From DAOTWC01 sp048499435 (GTDB lineage Bacteria > Chloroflexota > Anaerolineae > Aggregatilineales > Phototrophicaceae), in the NCBI GenBank assembly GCA_048499435.1, contig JASNZW010000001.1:496001-560000 (forward strand): 64,000 bases of DNA, read 5' to 3'. Below, piece by piece: positions 36,070-43,897 of the stretch (position 1 is the first letter of the stretch; each line of letters begins with the position of its first letter). Below the pieces are notes generated by a model. That model was not told the origin of the DNA, ran no database searches, and worked only from the letters and a program-made list of their open reading frames with translations. A program made the translations under genes and the position numbers.

Positions 36070-36378
36070 TTATTCCTGCTTCATGCCGGCCTTACCCTCT
36101 TCGGTACGGCCCAGCGGCAGCACAGCGTCAACGTTGACGTGCGGGCGCGGAATCACGTGGACAGCCACAACTTCGCCCACCTTCTCGGCCCCGCGCACGC
36201 CAGCCTCGACCGCGGCCTTGACGGCGGCCACGTCCCCGCGCACGACAGCGGTCACATAGCCGCCGCCGGTCTTTTCGTAAGTAACCAGTTCGACGCGGGC
36301 CGCTTTAACCATCGCGTCGGCGGCTTCGACGAGCGCCGCGAAGGACTTTGTTTCGATCATGCCCAGTGCTTCTGCCAT
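36070..36378 (-). CDS. Microcompartment hexameric shell protein, BMC-H
   Basis: Facet-forming shell protein of the PduA/EutM/CcmK family, 102 residues, one BMC domain. ALGMIETKSFAALVEAADAM, VELVTYEKTGGGYVTAVVRGD, VAAVKAAVEAG and HVIPRPHVNVDAVLPLG are diagnostic. The pore loop reads K-T-G-G-G, against K-I-G-S-G in PduA, so the pore lining may differ. A short charged C-terminal tail (GRTEEGKAGMKQE) follows the domain. It is the only BMC-H gene in the window and no tandem BMC-T gene is present. Confidence 0.96.
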   Translation of the reverse strand: MAEALGMIETKSFAALVEAADAMVKAARVELVTYEKTGGGYVTAVVRGDVAAVKAAVEAGVRGAEKVGEVVAVHVIPRPHVNVDAVLPLGRTEEGKAGMKQE

Positions 36379-36436
36379 TATGGTGCGTCTCCTTCGTTGC
36401 TGTTATTCAGGTAGCGCTGGCGCTCAGGGCCAGCCG

Positions 36437-36979
36437 TTACAAAAACCGGTAGAGAATGCGCGTAACGCTGGCGGTGGTGAAGCTGTAAACCCAATGCCCC
36501 GTCAGCCGCCAGACATGCTGCTGTGTGGAGAACGCCTCCGGCCCGGCGCGCAGGCCCAGAAACGCCGCCCCGAACGTGTCGGACAGCCACAGCCACAGGC
36601 CAAAGAACAGGCCGCCGCTGATATCCACCGGACGGCGCACGCGGCGGGTTATGCCGTAAAACGCGCCCGTGCCCACGCCAGTCCCCAGGTGAACCAGCTC
36701 GCCCAGCAGCAGGCGCGTCTCCAGCGCCTGCGGCTCTTTGTCGGTCAGCTCGGTGTAGACGACGCGCCCCAGCGCCATCGAGGCCGTTTCGCCGCGCCTG
36801 AACTGCTTGCCCAGCAGCGACGGCGGGTCTACATCCGGGATGTCCTCACGGCCCGGCTCGTAGGGAAAGAGCAGCGGCGCGAGGTTGCGCCAGTAAAAGC
36901 GCGCGGCGTACCAGCCGGCCAGCCCGCCCAGCGCGCCGACAAACAACCCTTTCCACCGTTCACGTATATGCTCTGCCAT
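36437..36979 (-). CDS. Membrane protein in the microcompartment operon
   Basis: A 180-residue integral membrane protein that I cannot assign firmly. A Gly-rich helix (LFVGALGGLAGWYAARFYW, residues 12-30) is followed by a polar loop, then helices around residues 95-112 (LVHLGTGVGTGAFYGI), 120-145 (GGLFFGLWLWLSDTFGAAFLG) and 160-178. The pattern is reminiscent of YagU/DUF1440-like proteins. It lies between deoC and BMC-H and is transcribed with them. It could link the compartment to the membrane or be an unrelated passenger. Confidence 0.7.
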   Translation of the reverse strand: MAEHIRERWKGLFVGALGGLAGWYAARFYWRNLAPLLFPYEPGREDIPDVDPPSLLGKQFRRGETASMALGRVVYTELTDKEPQALETRLLLGELVHLGTGVGTGAFYGITRRVRRPVDISGGLFFGLWLWLSDTFGAAFLGLRAGPEAFSTQQHVWRLTGHWVYSFTTASVTRILYRFL

Positions 36980-37065
36980 GCTGCCGTTTCGCTCCGTGAC
37001 AGCGCCCCCAGCTCCACAGCGGGGGCCTGCGCCTGCGGGTAGTGTGATTGTACCGTATCTGGCGG

Positions 37066-37992
37066 TTAATAGCCGTGCCCGCCGCCGGCCACGCGCTCGC
37101 CGCGCGCGGCGTGAACAATGGCCACGCCGGCGCTGGCCCCGATGCGCGTCGCGCCCGCCTTGACCATCGCCTGCGCGTCGGCGTAGTCGCGCACGCCGCC
37201 CGCCGCCTTAACGCCCATCCCCTGCCCCACCACGCGCCGCATCAGCGCCACGTCAGCGGCGGTCGCGCCGCCGCCGCCGAAGCCGGTGCTGGTCTTGACG
37301 AAATCCGCCCCCGCCAGCTTGGCGACCTGCGAGGCGATTACCTTTTCCTCATCGGTGAGCTTGACGTTTTCGAGGATGACCTTGCACAGCACGCTCTGGG
37401 CGTGGCAGGTGGCGACGACGGTGGCGATATCACGGTGCAGCAGCCGGAGGTCGCGGCTTTTGAGCGCGCCAATGTTCATCACCATGTCAATTTCGGTGGC
37501 GCCGTTCTGGATGGCGAGCTGCGTTTCGTAGGCTTTAACTTCTGGCGGCGACGCCCCCAGCGGGAAGCCGACCACCGTGCAGATGGCGACATCGCTGCCC
37601 TTGAGCAGCTCGGCACACAGCGGCACATAGGCGCTGTTGACGCACACTGAGGCGAAATGGTACTCGCGCGCCTCACGGCACAACTGCGTGATCTCGGCGG
37701 CGCTGGCGTCCGGCTTGAGCAGCGTGTGATCGATCAGGCGGGCGATGCCCAGGTCGCGCGGGATGTAGCCCAGCCCGGCGCTGATGCGCGCGGCCCCGTT
37801 CTCGACCATCTGGTTCACGCGCTGGCCGCACTGACTGACACAGCGGCCATCGGTGCAGGCGCAGCCTGCCGCCGGGCCAGGCTCGCCGCCGGGGGCGCTG
37901 GTGCTTTCGGGCGCGCGCAGGCGGGTCATAACCTGCTGCGTGATACGGTCTACCAGGGACTCTAGCTGCGCCTCGTCAATTCGTCGGTTCAT
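37066..37992 (-). CDS. deoC: Deoxyribose-phosphate aldolase with encapsulation-type N-terminus
   Basis: DeoC-type class I aldolase, cleaving deoxyribose 5-phosphate to acetaldehyde and glyceraldehyde 3-phosphate. The catalytic barrel (about residues 85-300) keeps LIDHTLLKPDA, CTVVGFPLG, ATEIDMVMNIGALK, the Schiff-base Lys in DFVKTSTGF and GVKAAGGVRD. The first 85 residues are extra: a predicted amphipathic helix (IDEAQLESLVDRITQQVM), a Ser/Pro/Gly linker and a Cys cluster CACTDGRCVSQC. Helix plus linker is the usual form of a microcompartment encapsulation peptide; the cysteines could bind a metal. At 308 residues it is well above the usual 220-260. It lies between the RpiB-like gene (29 bp) and the membrane-protein gene. 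Confidence 0.93.
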   Translation of the reverse strand: MNRRIDEAQLESLVDRITQQVMTRLRAPESTSAPGGEPGPAAGCACTDGRCVSQCGQRVNQMVENGAARISAGLGYIPRDLGIARLIDHTLLKPDASAAEITQLCREAREYHFASVCVNSAYVPLCAELLKGSDVAICTVVGFPLGASPPEVKAYETQLAIQNGATEIDMVMNIGALKSRDLRLLHRDIATVVATCHAQSVLCKVILENVKLTDEEKVIASQVAKLAGADFVKTSTGFGGGGATAADVALMRRVVGQGMGVKAAGGVRDYADAQAMVKAGATRIGASAGVAIVHAARGERVAGGGHGY

Positions 37993-38021
37993 CGTTGGTC
38001 CTCGCTGTGCGCCACAGCGGC

Positions 38022-38666
38022 TTATCCGCGCCGGCGTTCCTGGTCCAGCGCTATGATCTTATCCACACGCCGGGCGTGCCGCCCGCCGCCGAAATCTGTG
38101 TCCAGCCACAGCGCCGCGATCTCGCGCGCCAGCCCCTGGCTGATCATGCCCGCGCCCAGCGTGAGCAGGTTGGCGTCGTTGTGCTCGCGGCTGTTGAGGG
38201 CGCTGGCGCGGTCATAGCACATGGCAGCGCGCACGCCCGGAATTTTGTTAGCGACCATGCACGAGCCGATGCCCGCGCCGTCAATCATAATGCCGCGCCA
38301 GGCGCGCCCGCTGGCAACGTGCTGCGCCACCGCGCGCGCGTAATCCGGGTAGTCACAGCTTGCGGCGCTGTGCGTGCCGCAGTCAAGCACGTTAAAGCGG
38401 CGTTCAAGGTCGCGCTTGAGCGCTTCCTTGAGCGCGTAGCCGCCGTGGTCGGCCCCGATGGCGACCGTGCGCGGGTCGCGGTCAGCGCCCGCCTGCGTCA
38501 CCACCTTGATGCGGCGTTCCAGGACAGCGGTCTGCGCCAGCGGCGTGAGGATCGCGCGCGGCGGGATCGCCAGCGTGCCGCCCTCGGCCACCGCGTTAAC
38601 ATCCTCCGCCGTCACAACCGGCCTGGACACGACCGGAATGCGGTGGATGGCGCTGTCTCGTGACAT
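38022..38666 (-). CDS. RpiB/LacAB-family isomerase with N-terminal extension
   Basis: Sugar-phosphate isomerase of the RpiB fold, 214 residues, where about 150 is usual. The core (about 70-210) shows VAIGADHGGYALKEALK, SCDYPDYARAVA, ANKIPGVRAAMCYD and SREHNDANLLTLGAG. The usual catalytic CGTGIG loop reads IDGAGIG, so the catalytic Cys is Asp. The extra 65 residues contain VTAEDVNAV...LAIPPRAILTPLAQTA, a segment I associate with microcompartment proteins. The start at 38666 has GAGGG upstream. It is the first gene of the operon. The substrate is probably a pentose phosphate feeding DeoC, but the altered loop leaves this open. Confidence 0.88.
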   Translation of the reverse strand: MSRDSAIHRIPVVSRPVVTAEDVNAVAEGGTLAIPPRAILTPLAQTAVLERRIKVVTQAGADRDPRTVAIGADHGGYALKEALKRDLERRFNVLDCGTHSAASCDYPDYARAVAQHVASGRAWRGIMIDGAGIGSCMVANKIPGVRAAMCYDRASALNSREHNDANLLTLGAGMISQGLAREIAALWLDTDFGGGRHARRVDKIIALDQERRRG

Positions 38667-38792
38667 AATCAACCCTCTGCCGGCGCGGCGCTGCTGGCCT
38701 AACTGTAACACGACTCCGGCGCGGCGGGTAGCCAGCCGCGCATGAGTATTATGTGCCGGAAAGCGGTTTTACGCCATGTCGAAAGCGCGGCC

Positions 38793-39686
38793 TCAGAACG
38801 CGCCGGGCAGCGCGCGCCACGTCCCGGTGACGCCGCCAGGGTCCTCGACCAGCGCCAGGATGTCGCCGCGCTGCGGCAGATAGACCAGCCAGCCGCGCTC
38901 AAAGCGCTGGAGCGCCGCCTGCGCGCCGCTTTCAGCCGCCAGCCCCCAGCCCAGGTCCGCGCGCACCCCAGGCGTGCCGCGCCACACCTTGCCAAAGCCG
39001 CGCACCGGCTCCACCAGCCCGGCGGGCGGCGCTTCGCCGCCGCTGTCAGGGTCTACGCCGGCCACAAACGTATCGTCAAAGCGCTGGAAGCGCCCGGCGC
39101 CCAGCAGCGCGTAGATCGGCCCGCCCAACCAGACCATCGCGCCGCGTTCGAACGGCTGGTACGCGCTGGCGCTGCTGCTGGCCGCTGGCGGCGCGCCAAC
39201 CGGGCAGCCGAGCTGCGCCGCCAGCGCCGGGTCGGCGCTGTAAGCCGGGCCAAAGCCGCCCGGCGGCGGGTAGGCGCAGACAGACGCCGGTGGCAGGGTT
39301 GGCTGGCCCGGCGGCGGCGCGGGCGTGAGCGTAGCCGGCAGCGGCTGATAGGTCGGCGGCAGCACTGTGGTCTGGGCTGCCAGCAGCGCCAGCAGGCTGA
39401 GCGCGCCCACGCGCGGCGTCGCGCTGGCGGTGGCGGTGGGGGTGAACGTGGGCGTATCGGTGATAGTGGCGCTGGGCGTCACCGTGACCGTCGCCGTTAA
39501 CGTCGCGCTGGGCGGCGGGCTGGGCGTGGCTGTCAGCGTGCTGGTGGCGGCGGCGGTGGCGCTGGGCGTGCTGGACGGCGGCAGCGTCGGCAGTTCGGCG
39601 CGCGTGGGCATCTCGCCAGCGGGGGCGGGCGCCGCGCCGCAGGCCGCCAGCGCCCAGGCCAGTAGCAGTATTGTTAGAGAGCGCAT
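38793..39686 (-). CDS. Lipoprotein with Thr/Pro linker and LGFP-like C-terminal region
   Basis: A 297-residue predicted lipoprotein: signal peptide ending ALAAC, then about 80 residues of Thr/Pro/Ala/Ser linker, then a globular part (about 135-297). The latter contains GCPVGAP, FERGAMVWLGG.IYAL, RFDDTFVAG and FERGWLVYLPQRGDILAL. These resemble LGFP-type repeats that attach proteins to cell-wall polymers. It diverges from the TIR-kinase gene. A perfect TATAAT on the minus strand lies 43 bp upstream of the ATG. Confidence 0.75.
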   Translation of the reverse strand: MRSLTILLLAWALAACGAAPAPAGEMPTRAELPTLPPSSTPSATAAATSTLTATPSPPPSATLTATVTVTPSATITDTPTFTPTATASATPRVGALSLLALLAAQTTVLPPTYQPLPATLTPAPPPGQPTLPPASVCAYPPPGGFGPAYSADPALAAQLGCPVGAPPAASSSASAYQPFERGAMVWLGGPIYALLGAGRFQRFDDTFVAGVDPDSGGEAPPAGLVEPVRGFGKVWRGTPGVRADLGWGLAAESGAQAALQRFERGWLVYLPQRGDILALVEDPGGVTGTWRALPGAF

Positions 39687-39728
39687 CGCGCCGCCTCAGC
39701 GTTATTCCAGCAGGTCACAGCTCTCATC

Positions 39729-39758
39729 ATTATACAGAGCGCCGCCGCCGCGCCACAA
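39729..39758 (-). promoter_or_regulatory. Promoter of the LGFP-like lipoprotein gene
   Basis: On the minus strand TATAAT (39729-39734) with a weak TTGTGG (39753-39758) 18 bp upstream. The -10 is perfect, the -35 poor. Confidence 0.5.
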
Positions 39759-39792
39759 TCGCCCGCCGGTCACGGGCGGTCTATAAGTAACT

Positions 39793-39821
39793 TTGCGTGT
39801 TCCGGCAGCCCTGTTTATACT
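39793..39821 (+). promoter_or_regulatory. Promoter of the TIR-kinase gene
   Basis: TTGCGT (39793-39798), 17 bp, TATACT (39816-39821). Transcription would start near 39828, which excludes the upstream in-frame GTG at 39797 and supports the ATG at 39866. Confidence 0.6.
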
Positions 39822-39865
39822 CGAATAGTTCGGTCTTTAACGAGATTCAGGCGGCGCGCAGCAGA

Positions 39866-42800
39866 ATGGCCAGCGTTTTTATCAGCTACCAGCGCAAACC
39901 GAGCGCTATGCTGGCGAAGCTCATCGCCAAAGAGCTGCGTGAGCTTGGCATCGAAGTGTACCTCGACACCGAGCGCATGGACACCGCCGGGGCCTTCCCA
40001 ACGCGCCTGGTGGACGCTATCCGCGCCAGCAGCGTGTTTGTCTGCCTGGTGGGCGACACCACTTTCGAGTCCGATTGGGTGCAGCGCGAGATCGAAACCG
40101 CGCACAAGCACAACCGCCCCATGATCCCCGTGTTCCAGGAAAGCTACAGGCAGATTCAACTGGCCGACGCGCCCACACCGCACATCAAGGCGCTGCTCGA
40201 ACACGACGGCATCCTCATCTTCGACGTGCGCAACGTCTATGTGGACCAGTCAATCGAGATTCTGGCGAAGATGATCGAGAACACGTCCGCCGGCACGCGC
40301 CCGCCCACAACGCAAACCGCCGCCCCCGCCGACCAGTCGCTGCTGGGCGTCAACATCAAGGACCTGGCCGGGCAGCAGTTCGGCCAGTACACGCTGCGGG
40401 CGATGCTCGGCATCGGCGGCATGGGCGCGGTCTACCGTGCGCACCAGCCAGCGCTGCGCCGCGACGTGGCGGTCAAGGTGCTGCCGCCGCACTTCGCCAG
40501 CCAGGGCGGCTATACCGAGCGCTTCCTGCGCGAAGCGCAGATGTCGGCCTCGCTCGAACACGCGCACATTGTCCCGGTGTACGATTTCGGCGTGCAGGGC
40601 GGCATCTACTACGTGGTGATGCGCCTGCTCACCGGCGGCTCGCTGGCCGAACGTCTGGCGTTCGTGGAACAGGGCGACCAGCCGCTGCCGTCGCTGGCAG
40701 AGGCCGCCGCCGTTATCAGGCAGATCGGCACGGCGCTGGATTACGCGCACAGCCGGGGCGTCATCCACCGCGATATCAAGGCCAGCAACGTCATGTTTGA
40801 CGACCAGGGCGGCCCTTTCCTGGTGGACTTCGGCATCGCCAAGCTGCTGGGCGCGACCAGCTCGCTCACCGGGACCGGCGTGGCGATGGGCACGCCGTCG
40901 TATATGTCGCCGGAACAGTGGCGCGGCGAGGGCGTCACGCCCGAAACCGACCAGTACGCCCTGGGCGTCATGACCTACACCATGCTCACGGGCCGGATGC
41001 CGTTTGAAGCGCCCACGCCCTACGCCCTCATGCACAAACACCTCACCGAGCAGCCCACGCCGCCTAACCTGTGGCGCGCTGACCTGCCGGACATGGTGAG
41101 CAGCGTGCTGGAACGGGCGATGGCCAAAGCCCCCGCCGACCGCTACCCCTCGTCGCGCGCCTTTGCCGACGCGCTGGTCACCGCCGCTGCCGCCGCGCCC
41201 GCTGTCGCGCCGACCCGCTTTTTCACCGTCACGCTGCCGCAGCAGCCCCAGGCGGCGGCGGCGTCCGCGCCGGCGGTAGACGCGCCAGCCGGTGCGCCGT
41301 CCGCGCCCGCGCCCAGCACGCCCCGCAGCCGCGCTGATTATATGCCGACCACGCCCGGCGGCCCGGACATACCCCCGGCAGCGCCGGCGAGCGCCGCGCC
41401 AGGGCACGCTGGCCTGCCGGTGACGCTGCTGGCGGCGGTGGGCGTGGTGCTTGTTGGCCTGGTTATCCTGGGCATCGTCGGCCTGCAGCCGGGCGGCTTC
41501 CTGGCGGCGCTGGTCGCGGCGGCCACGCCAACCGCCACCGCGTCCCCGACCAGCGCGCCCACCAACACCAGCACCAGTACCAGCACGGCGACCGCGACCA
41601 GCGCGCCCGCACGCACGCCGTCTACGCCGGTGGCTGAAGCGCTGCGCAGCGTCAGCGTGCGCCTGGGGCCAGGCGTGGGCTACCCGCAGACCGACACGCT
41701 GGCGCCGGGCGACCGGCTCAACATCACCGGCCAGAGCGCCGACGGCCTGTGGTATCAGGTGATTATGCCGGACGGCGCGCGCGGCTGGATTGTGTCGTCA
41801 GAGGCGCTCGTGCACGCGACAGGCGACCTGGGCCGGCTGGCGGTCGCGCTGCCACCCACGCTGACGCCCACCGCGACGGACACGCCCACGTCAACGGCCA
41901 CCGCCACGCCGACGGCCACGCCGACCGCCACCCCAACAGACACGCCCACAGACACGCCGACGCCGACGGCCACCCCCACCAGCACCGCCACGCACACGCC
42001 GCCGCCCACCGATACGCCGACCACAACGGCCACCGCCACGCCGACCGGCACGCCGGTGACGCCGGTCGTGCAGGCGCTGCGCGATATCGCTATCCGGTTA
42101 GGGCCGGACGCGAACTATCCACAGGTGGACACCCTGCCGGCTGGCGACCGGCTGAATATCCTGGGCGTCAGCGCCGACGGCATCTGGTATCAGGTGATCC
42201 TGCCGGACGGCGGGCGCGGCTGGCTTGTGTCGTCCGACATCCTGGTGCAGACGTCCGGCAACATCGCCGCGCTGGCGGTTGTGCCGCCGCCCACCGACAC
42301 GCCGACCGTCACCGCCAGCGCTACGCCAACAGACACCGCTACGCCGACGGCCACGCTGACCGCTACACCAACAGACACGCCGACAGACACGCCGACCGCC
42401 ACCTCAACAGACACGCCGACGGCCACGCCGACCGCTACCCGCGTGCCGCCCACCGCCACCCGCACACTCACGCCGCCGACCGCCACGCCCACGCGCGCCG
42501 TCGTCAACTGCCCCGGCGCGCTGCCCTCTCGCCTGGTGGCCGGGGAACGCGGCATCGTGCGCGAGGACGACCCCTCACCGGTGAACGTCCGCAGCGGCCC
42601 CGGCACGTCCTTCCCGCGCGTGGGGCAGATCGCCATTCGCAGCGTCTTTGATGTGGTGGAAGGCCCGGTGTGCGCTGACAGCCTGGCGTGGTATCGCATC
42701 GTCTACAGCGACCGCTTCGAGGGCTGGATCGCTGAGGGCGACGACAGCTACTTTGTGGACCCGCTGTCCTCCGACAGCCCGGCCACGCCGCTGCCCGGCA

Positions 42801-43429
42801 CGCCCACCGCGCCGCCAGCGGTCCAGACCAGCCGCGTGCTGGCCCCCACCTGCGACCTGATTGTCGAGGACGAGTTCACCGGCGGGCGCACCACGCACGA
42901 CTGGTTCCAGTCCGCCGCGCCCGGCGGCACGTCCGTCGAAGAGGTGATTGACGACTTCTACGTTATCCGCCTGCTGGACCCGCTTGAACGCGACGAAGCG
43001 ACCTCATGGGGCAGCCTGCGCGGCTATGTGTTCCGCAATATGCGCGTGGAGGCGGTGATCAGCGCCGACCACTGGGAAGAAACGCAGTCTGCCACCGGGC
43101 TGTGGCTGCGCTATCAGGATGAGAACAGCTTCCTGGCGTTCATGCTCTCCAGCAGCGGCAAGTACCGGGTCGCCCGCTGGCAGCGCGGCTACACCGACCT
43201 CATCCCCTGGACGCCCACAGCGGCTATCCGCACCGGCGACGGCGCGGCCAACACCGTGCGCATTGACGTTTCAGAGAACACGTTCGACTTCTACGTCAAC
43301 GGCCAGCACCTGACATCCGTTACCGACACCACCTGGCGCGACGGCCGCATCGCCTTCTGGGGGTCGTCGCCCGCGGCAGAGCTGCCGACCAGCTTCTACC
43401 TGGACTACATTCGCGTCTGCCGCAACTGA
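39866..43429 (+). CDS. TIR-Ser/Thr kinase-SH3b-lectin-like receptor fusion
   Basis: A 1187-residue single-span protein. Residues 1-135: TIR domain (MASVFISYQRKPSAMLA, YLDTERMDTAG, FVCLVGDTTFESDWVQREIE; the Glu after SDW is the candidate NADase acid). About 170-440: Hanks-type kinase with GIGGMGAVYRA, Lys in DVAVKVLP, HRDIKASN, DFGIAKLLG, GTPSYMSPEQW. About 515-541: transmembrane helix. The outside part has three SH3b-like domains (about 592-650, 735-793, 885-963) separated by Thr/Pro repeats, then a jelly-roll/LamG-like domain (about 995-1187). The layout suggests sensing of envelope polymers or stress outside, with kinase and TIR output inside. No clear ribosome binding site precedes the ATG. 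Confidence 0.9.
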   Translation: MASVFISYQRKPSAMLAKLIAKELRELGIEVYLDTERMDTAGAFPTRLVDAIRASSVFVCLVGDTTFESDWVQREIETAHKHNRPMIPVFQESYRQIQLADAPTPHIKALLEHDGILIFDVRNVYVDQSIEILAKMIENTSAGTRPPTTQTAAPADQSLLGVNIKDLAGQQFGQYTLRAMLGIGGMGAVYRAHQPALRRDVAVKVLPPHFASQGGYTERFLREAQMSASLEHAHIVPVYDFGVQGGIYYVVMRLLTGGSLAERLAFVEQGDQPLPSLAEAAAVIRQIGTALDYAHSRGVIHRDIKASNVMFDDQGGPFLVDFGIAKLLGATSSLTGTGVAMGTPSYMSPEQWRGEGVTPETDQYALGVMTYTMLTGRMPFEAPTPYALMHKHLTEQPTPPNLWRADLPDMVSSVLERAMAKAPADRYPSSRAFADALVTAAAAAPAVAPTRFFTVTLPQQPQAAAASAPAVDAPAGAPSAPAPSTPRSRADYMPTTPGGPDIPPAAPASAAPGHAGLPVTLLAAVGVVLVGLVILGIVGLQPGGFLAALVAAATPTATASPTSAPTNTSTSTSTATATSAPARTPSTPVAEALRSVSVRLGPGVGYPQTDTLAPGDRLNITGQSADGLWYQVIMPDGARGWIVSSEALVHATGDLGRLAVALPPTLTPTATDTPTSTATATPTATPTATPTDTPTDTPTPTATPTSTATHTPPPTDTPTTTATATPTGTPVTPVVQALRDIAIRLGPDANYPQVDTLPAGDRLNILGVSADGIWYQVILPDGGRGWLVSSDILVQTSGNIAALAVVPPPTDTPTVTASATPTDTATPTATLTATPTDTPTDTPTATSTDTPTATPTATRVPPTATRTLTPPTATPTRAVVNCPGALPSRLVAGERGIVREDDPSPVNVRSGPGTSFPRVGQIAIRSVFDVVEGPVCADSLAWYRIVYSDRFEGWIAEGDDSYFVDPLSSDSPATPLPGTPTAPPAVQTSRVLAPTCDLIVEDEFTGGRTTHDWFQSAAPGGTSVEEVIDDFYVIRLLDPLERDEATSWGSLRGYVFRNMRVEAVISADHWEETQSATGLWLRYQDENSFLAFMLSSSGKYRVARWQRGYTDLIPWTPTAAIRTGDGAANTVRIDVSENTFDFYVNGQHLTSVTDTTWRDGRIAFWGSSPAAELPTSFYLDYIRVCRN
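41850..42060 (+). repeat. First Thr/Pro-coding tandem-repeat tract
   Basis: Degenerate short repeats built from ACGCCGACG/GCCACGCCGACC-type units encode T-P-T-A-T-P stretches between SH3b domains 1 and 2. A similar tract lies at 42290-42510. Such runs could vary in length by slippage or recombination. Confidence 0.7.
42290..42510 (+). repeat. Second Thr/Pro-coding tandem-repeat tract
   Basis: Same kind of degenerate repeats as at 41850-42060, coding the linker between SH3b domains 2 and 3. The flanking SH3b segments are also similar at DNA level (CCGGCTGAATATC versus CCGGCTCAACATC), which points to internal duplication. Confidence 0.65.
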
Positions 43430-43437
43430 CGCCGGCG

Positions 43438-43752
43438 TCACAGCAGCCCGGCGATGCGCGCCACCAGAAAAGCGATCGCCAGCGACAGCAGCAGCAGCAG
43501 CCACGCGATCAGCCGCCCGCTGTCCTGCACCGGGCTGATCTCTTTGACCTCGACCGTGACAGCGCCCAGCAGGTCAACGTAAAAGTCCATATTGGTGCGC
43601 CCGCGCGTCAGGCGGGCCATATAGGCGTGCGACGTGACCACCGCCCAGCCGCTGTCCTCGTCCTGCCAGTTGTCCCCCAGCCGTTCGCGCACCGCCGCTT
43701 CCAAAATCTGCCGCGCCTGCTCCGGCGCGATTGGCTCAACTTTGTCGTCCAT
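43438..43752 (-). CDS. Tail-anchored small membrane protein
   Basis: A 104-residue protein of unknown function. A soluble N-terminal part (EPIAPEQARQILEAAVRERLGDNW, ARLTRGRTNMDFYVDLLGAVTVEV) is followed by one C-terminal hydrophobic helix (WLLLLLSLAIAFLVARIAGLL) at the very end, the layout of a tail-anchored protein. It converges on the TIR-kinase gene with an 8-bp gap. I do not recognise the family. Confidence 0.6.
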   Translation of the reverse strand: MDDKVEPIAPEQARQILEAAVRERLGDNWQDEDSGWAVVTSHAYMARLTRGRTNMDFYVDLLGAVTVEVKEISPVQDSGRLIAWLLLLLSLAIAFLVARIAGLL

Positions 43753-43897
43753 AGCCCGCCCGCTGTAAGCCCCGGTCGCAAGCCATTAGTCTCCGGCCAA
43801 AGGCGGCGGCGCACAAGGCCGAAAGCGCGCTTGCCGCTCTCAACTGCGGTACAATAGGGTTCACCCATGCCGCGTTATATGCCAGAAAGGATACCCG

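Noticed and set aside
41850..42510. CRISPR-like short repeats
   Set aside because: The repeats are in frame, code Thr/Pro linkers, are degenerate and lack unique spacers of constant length.
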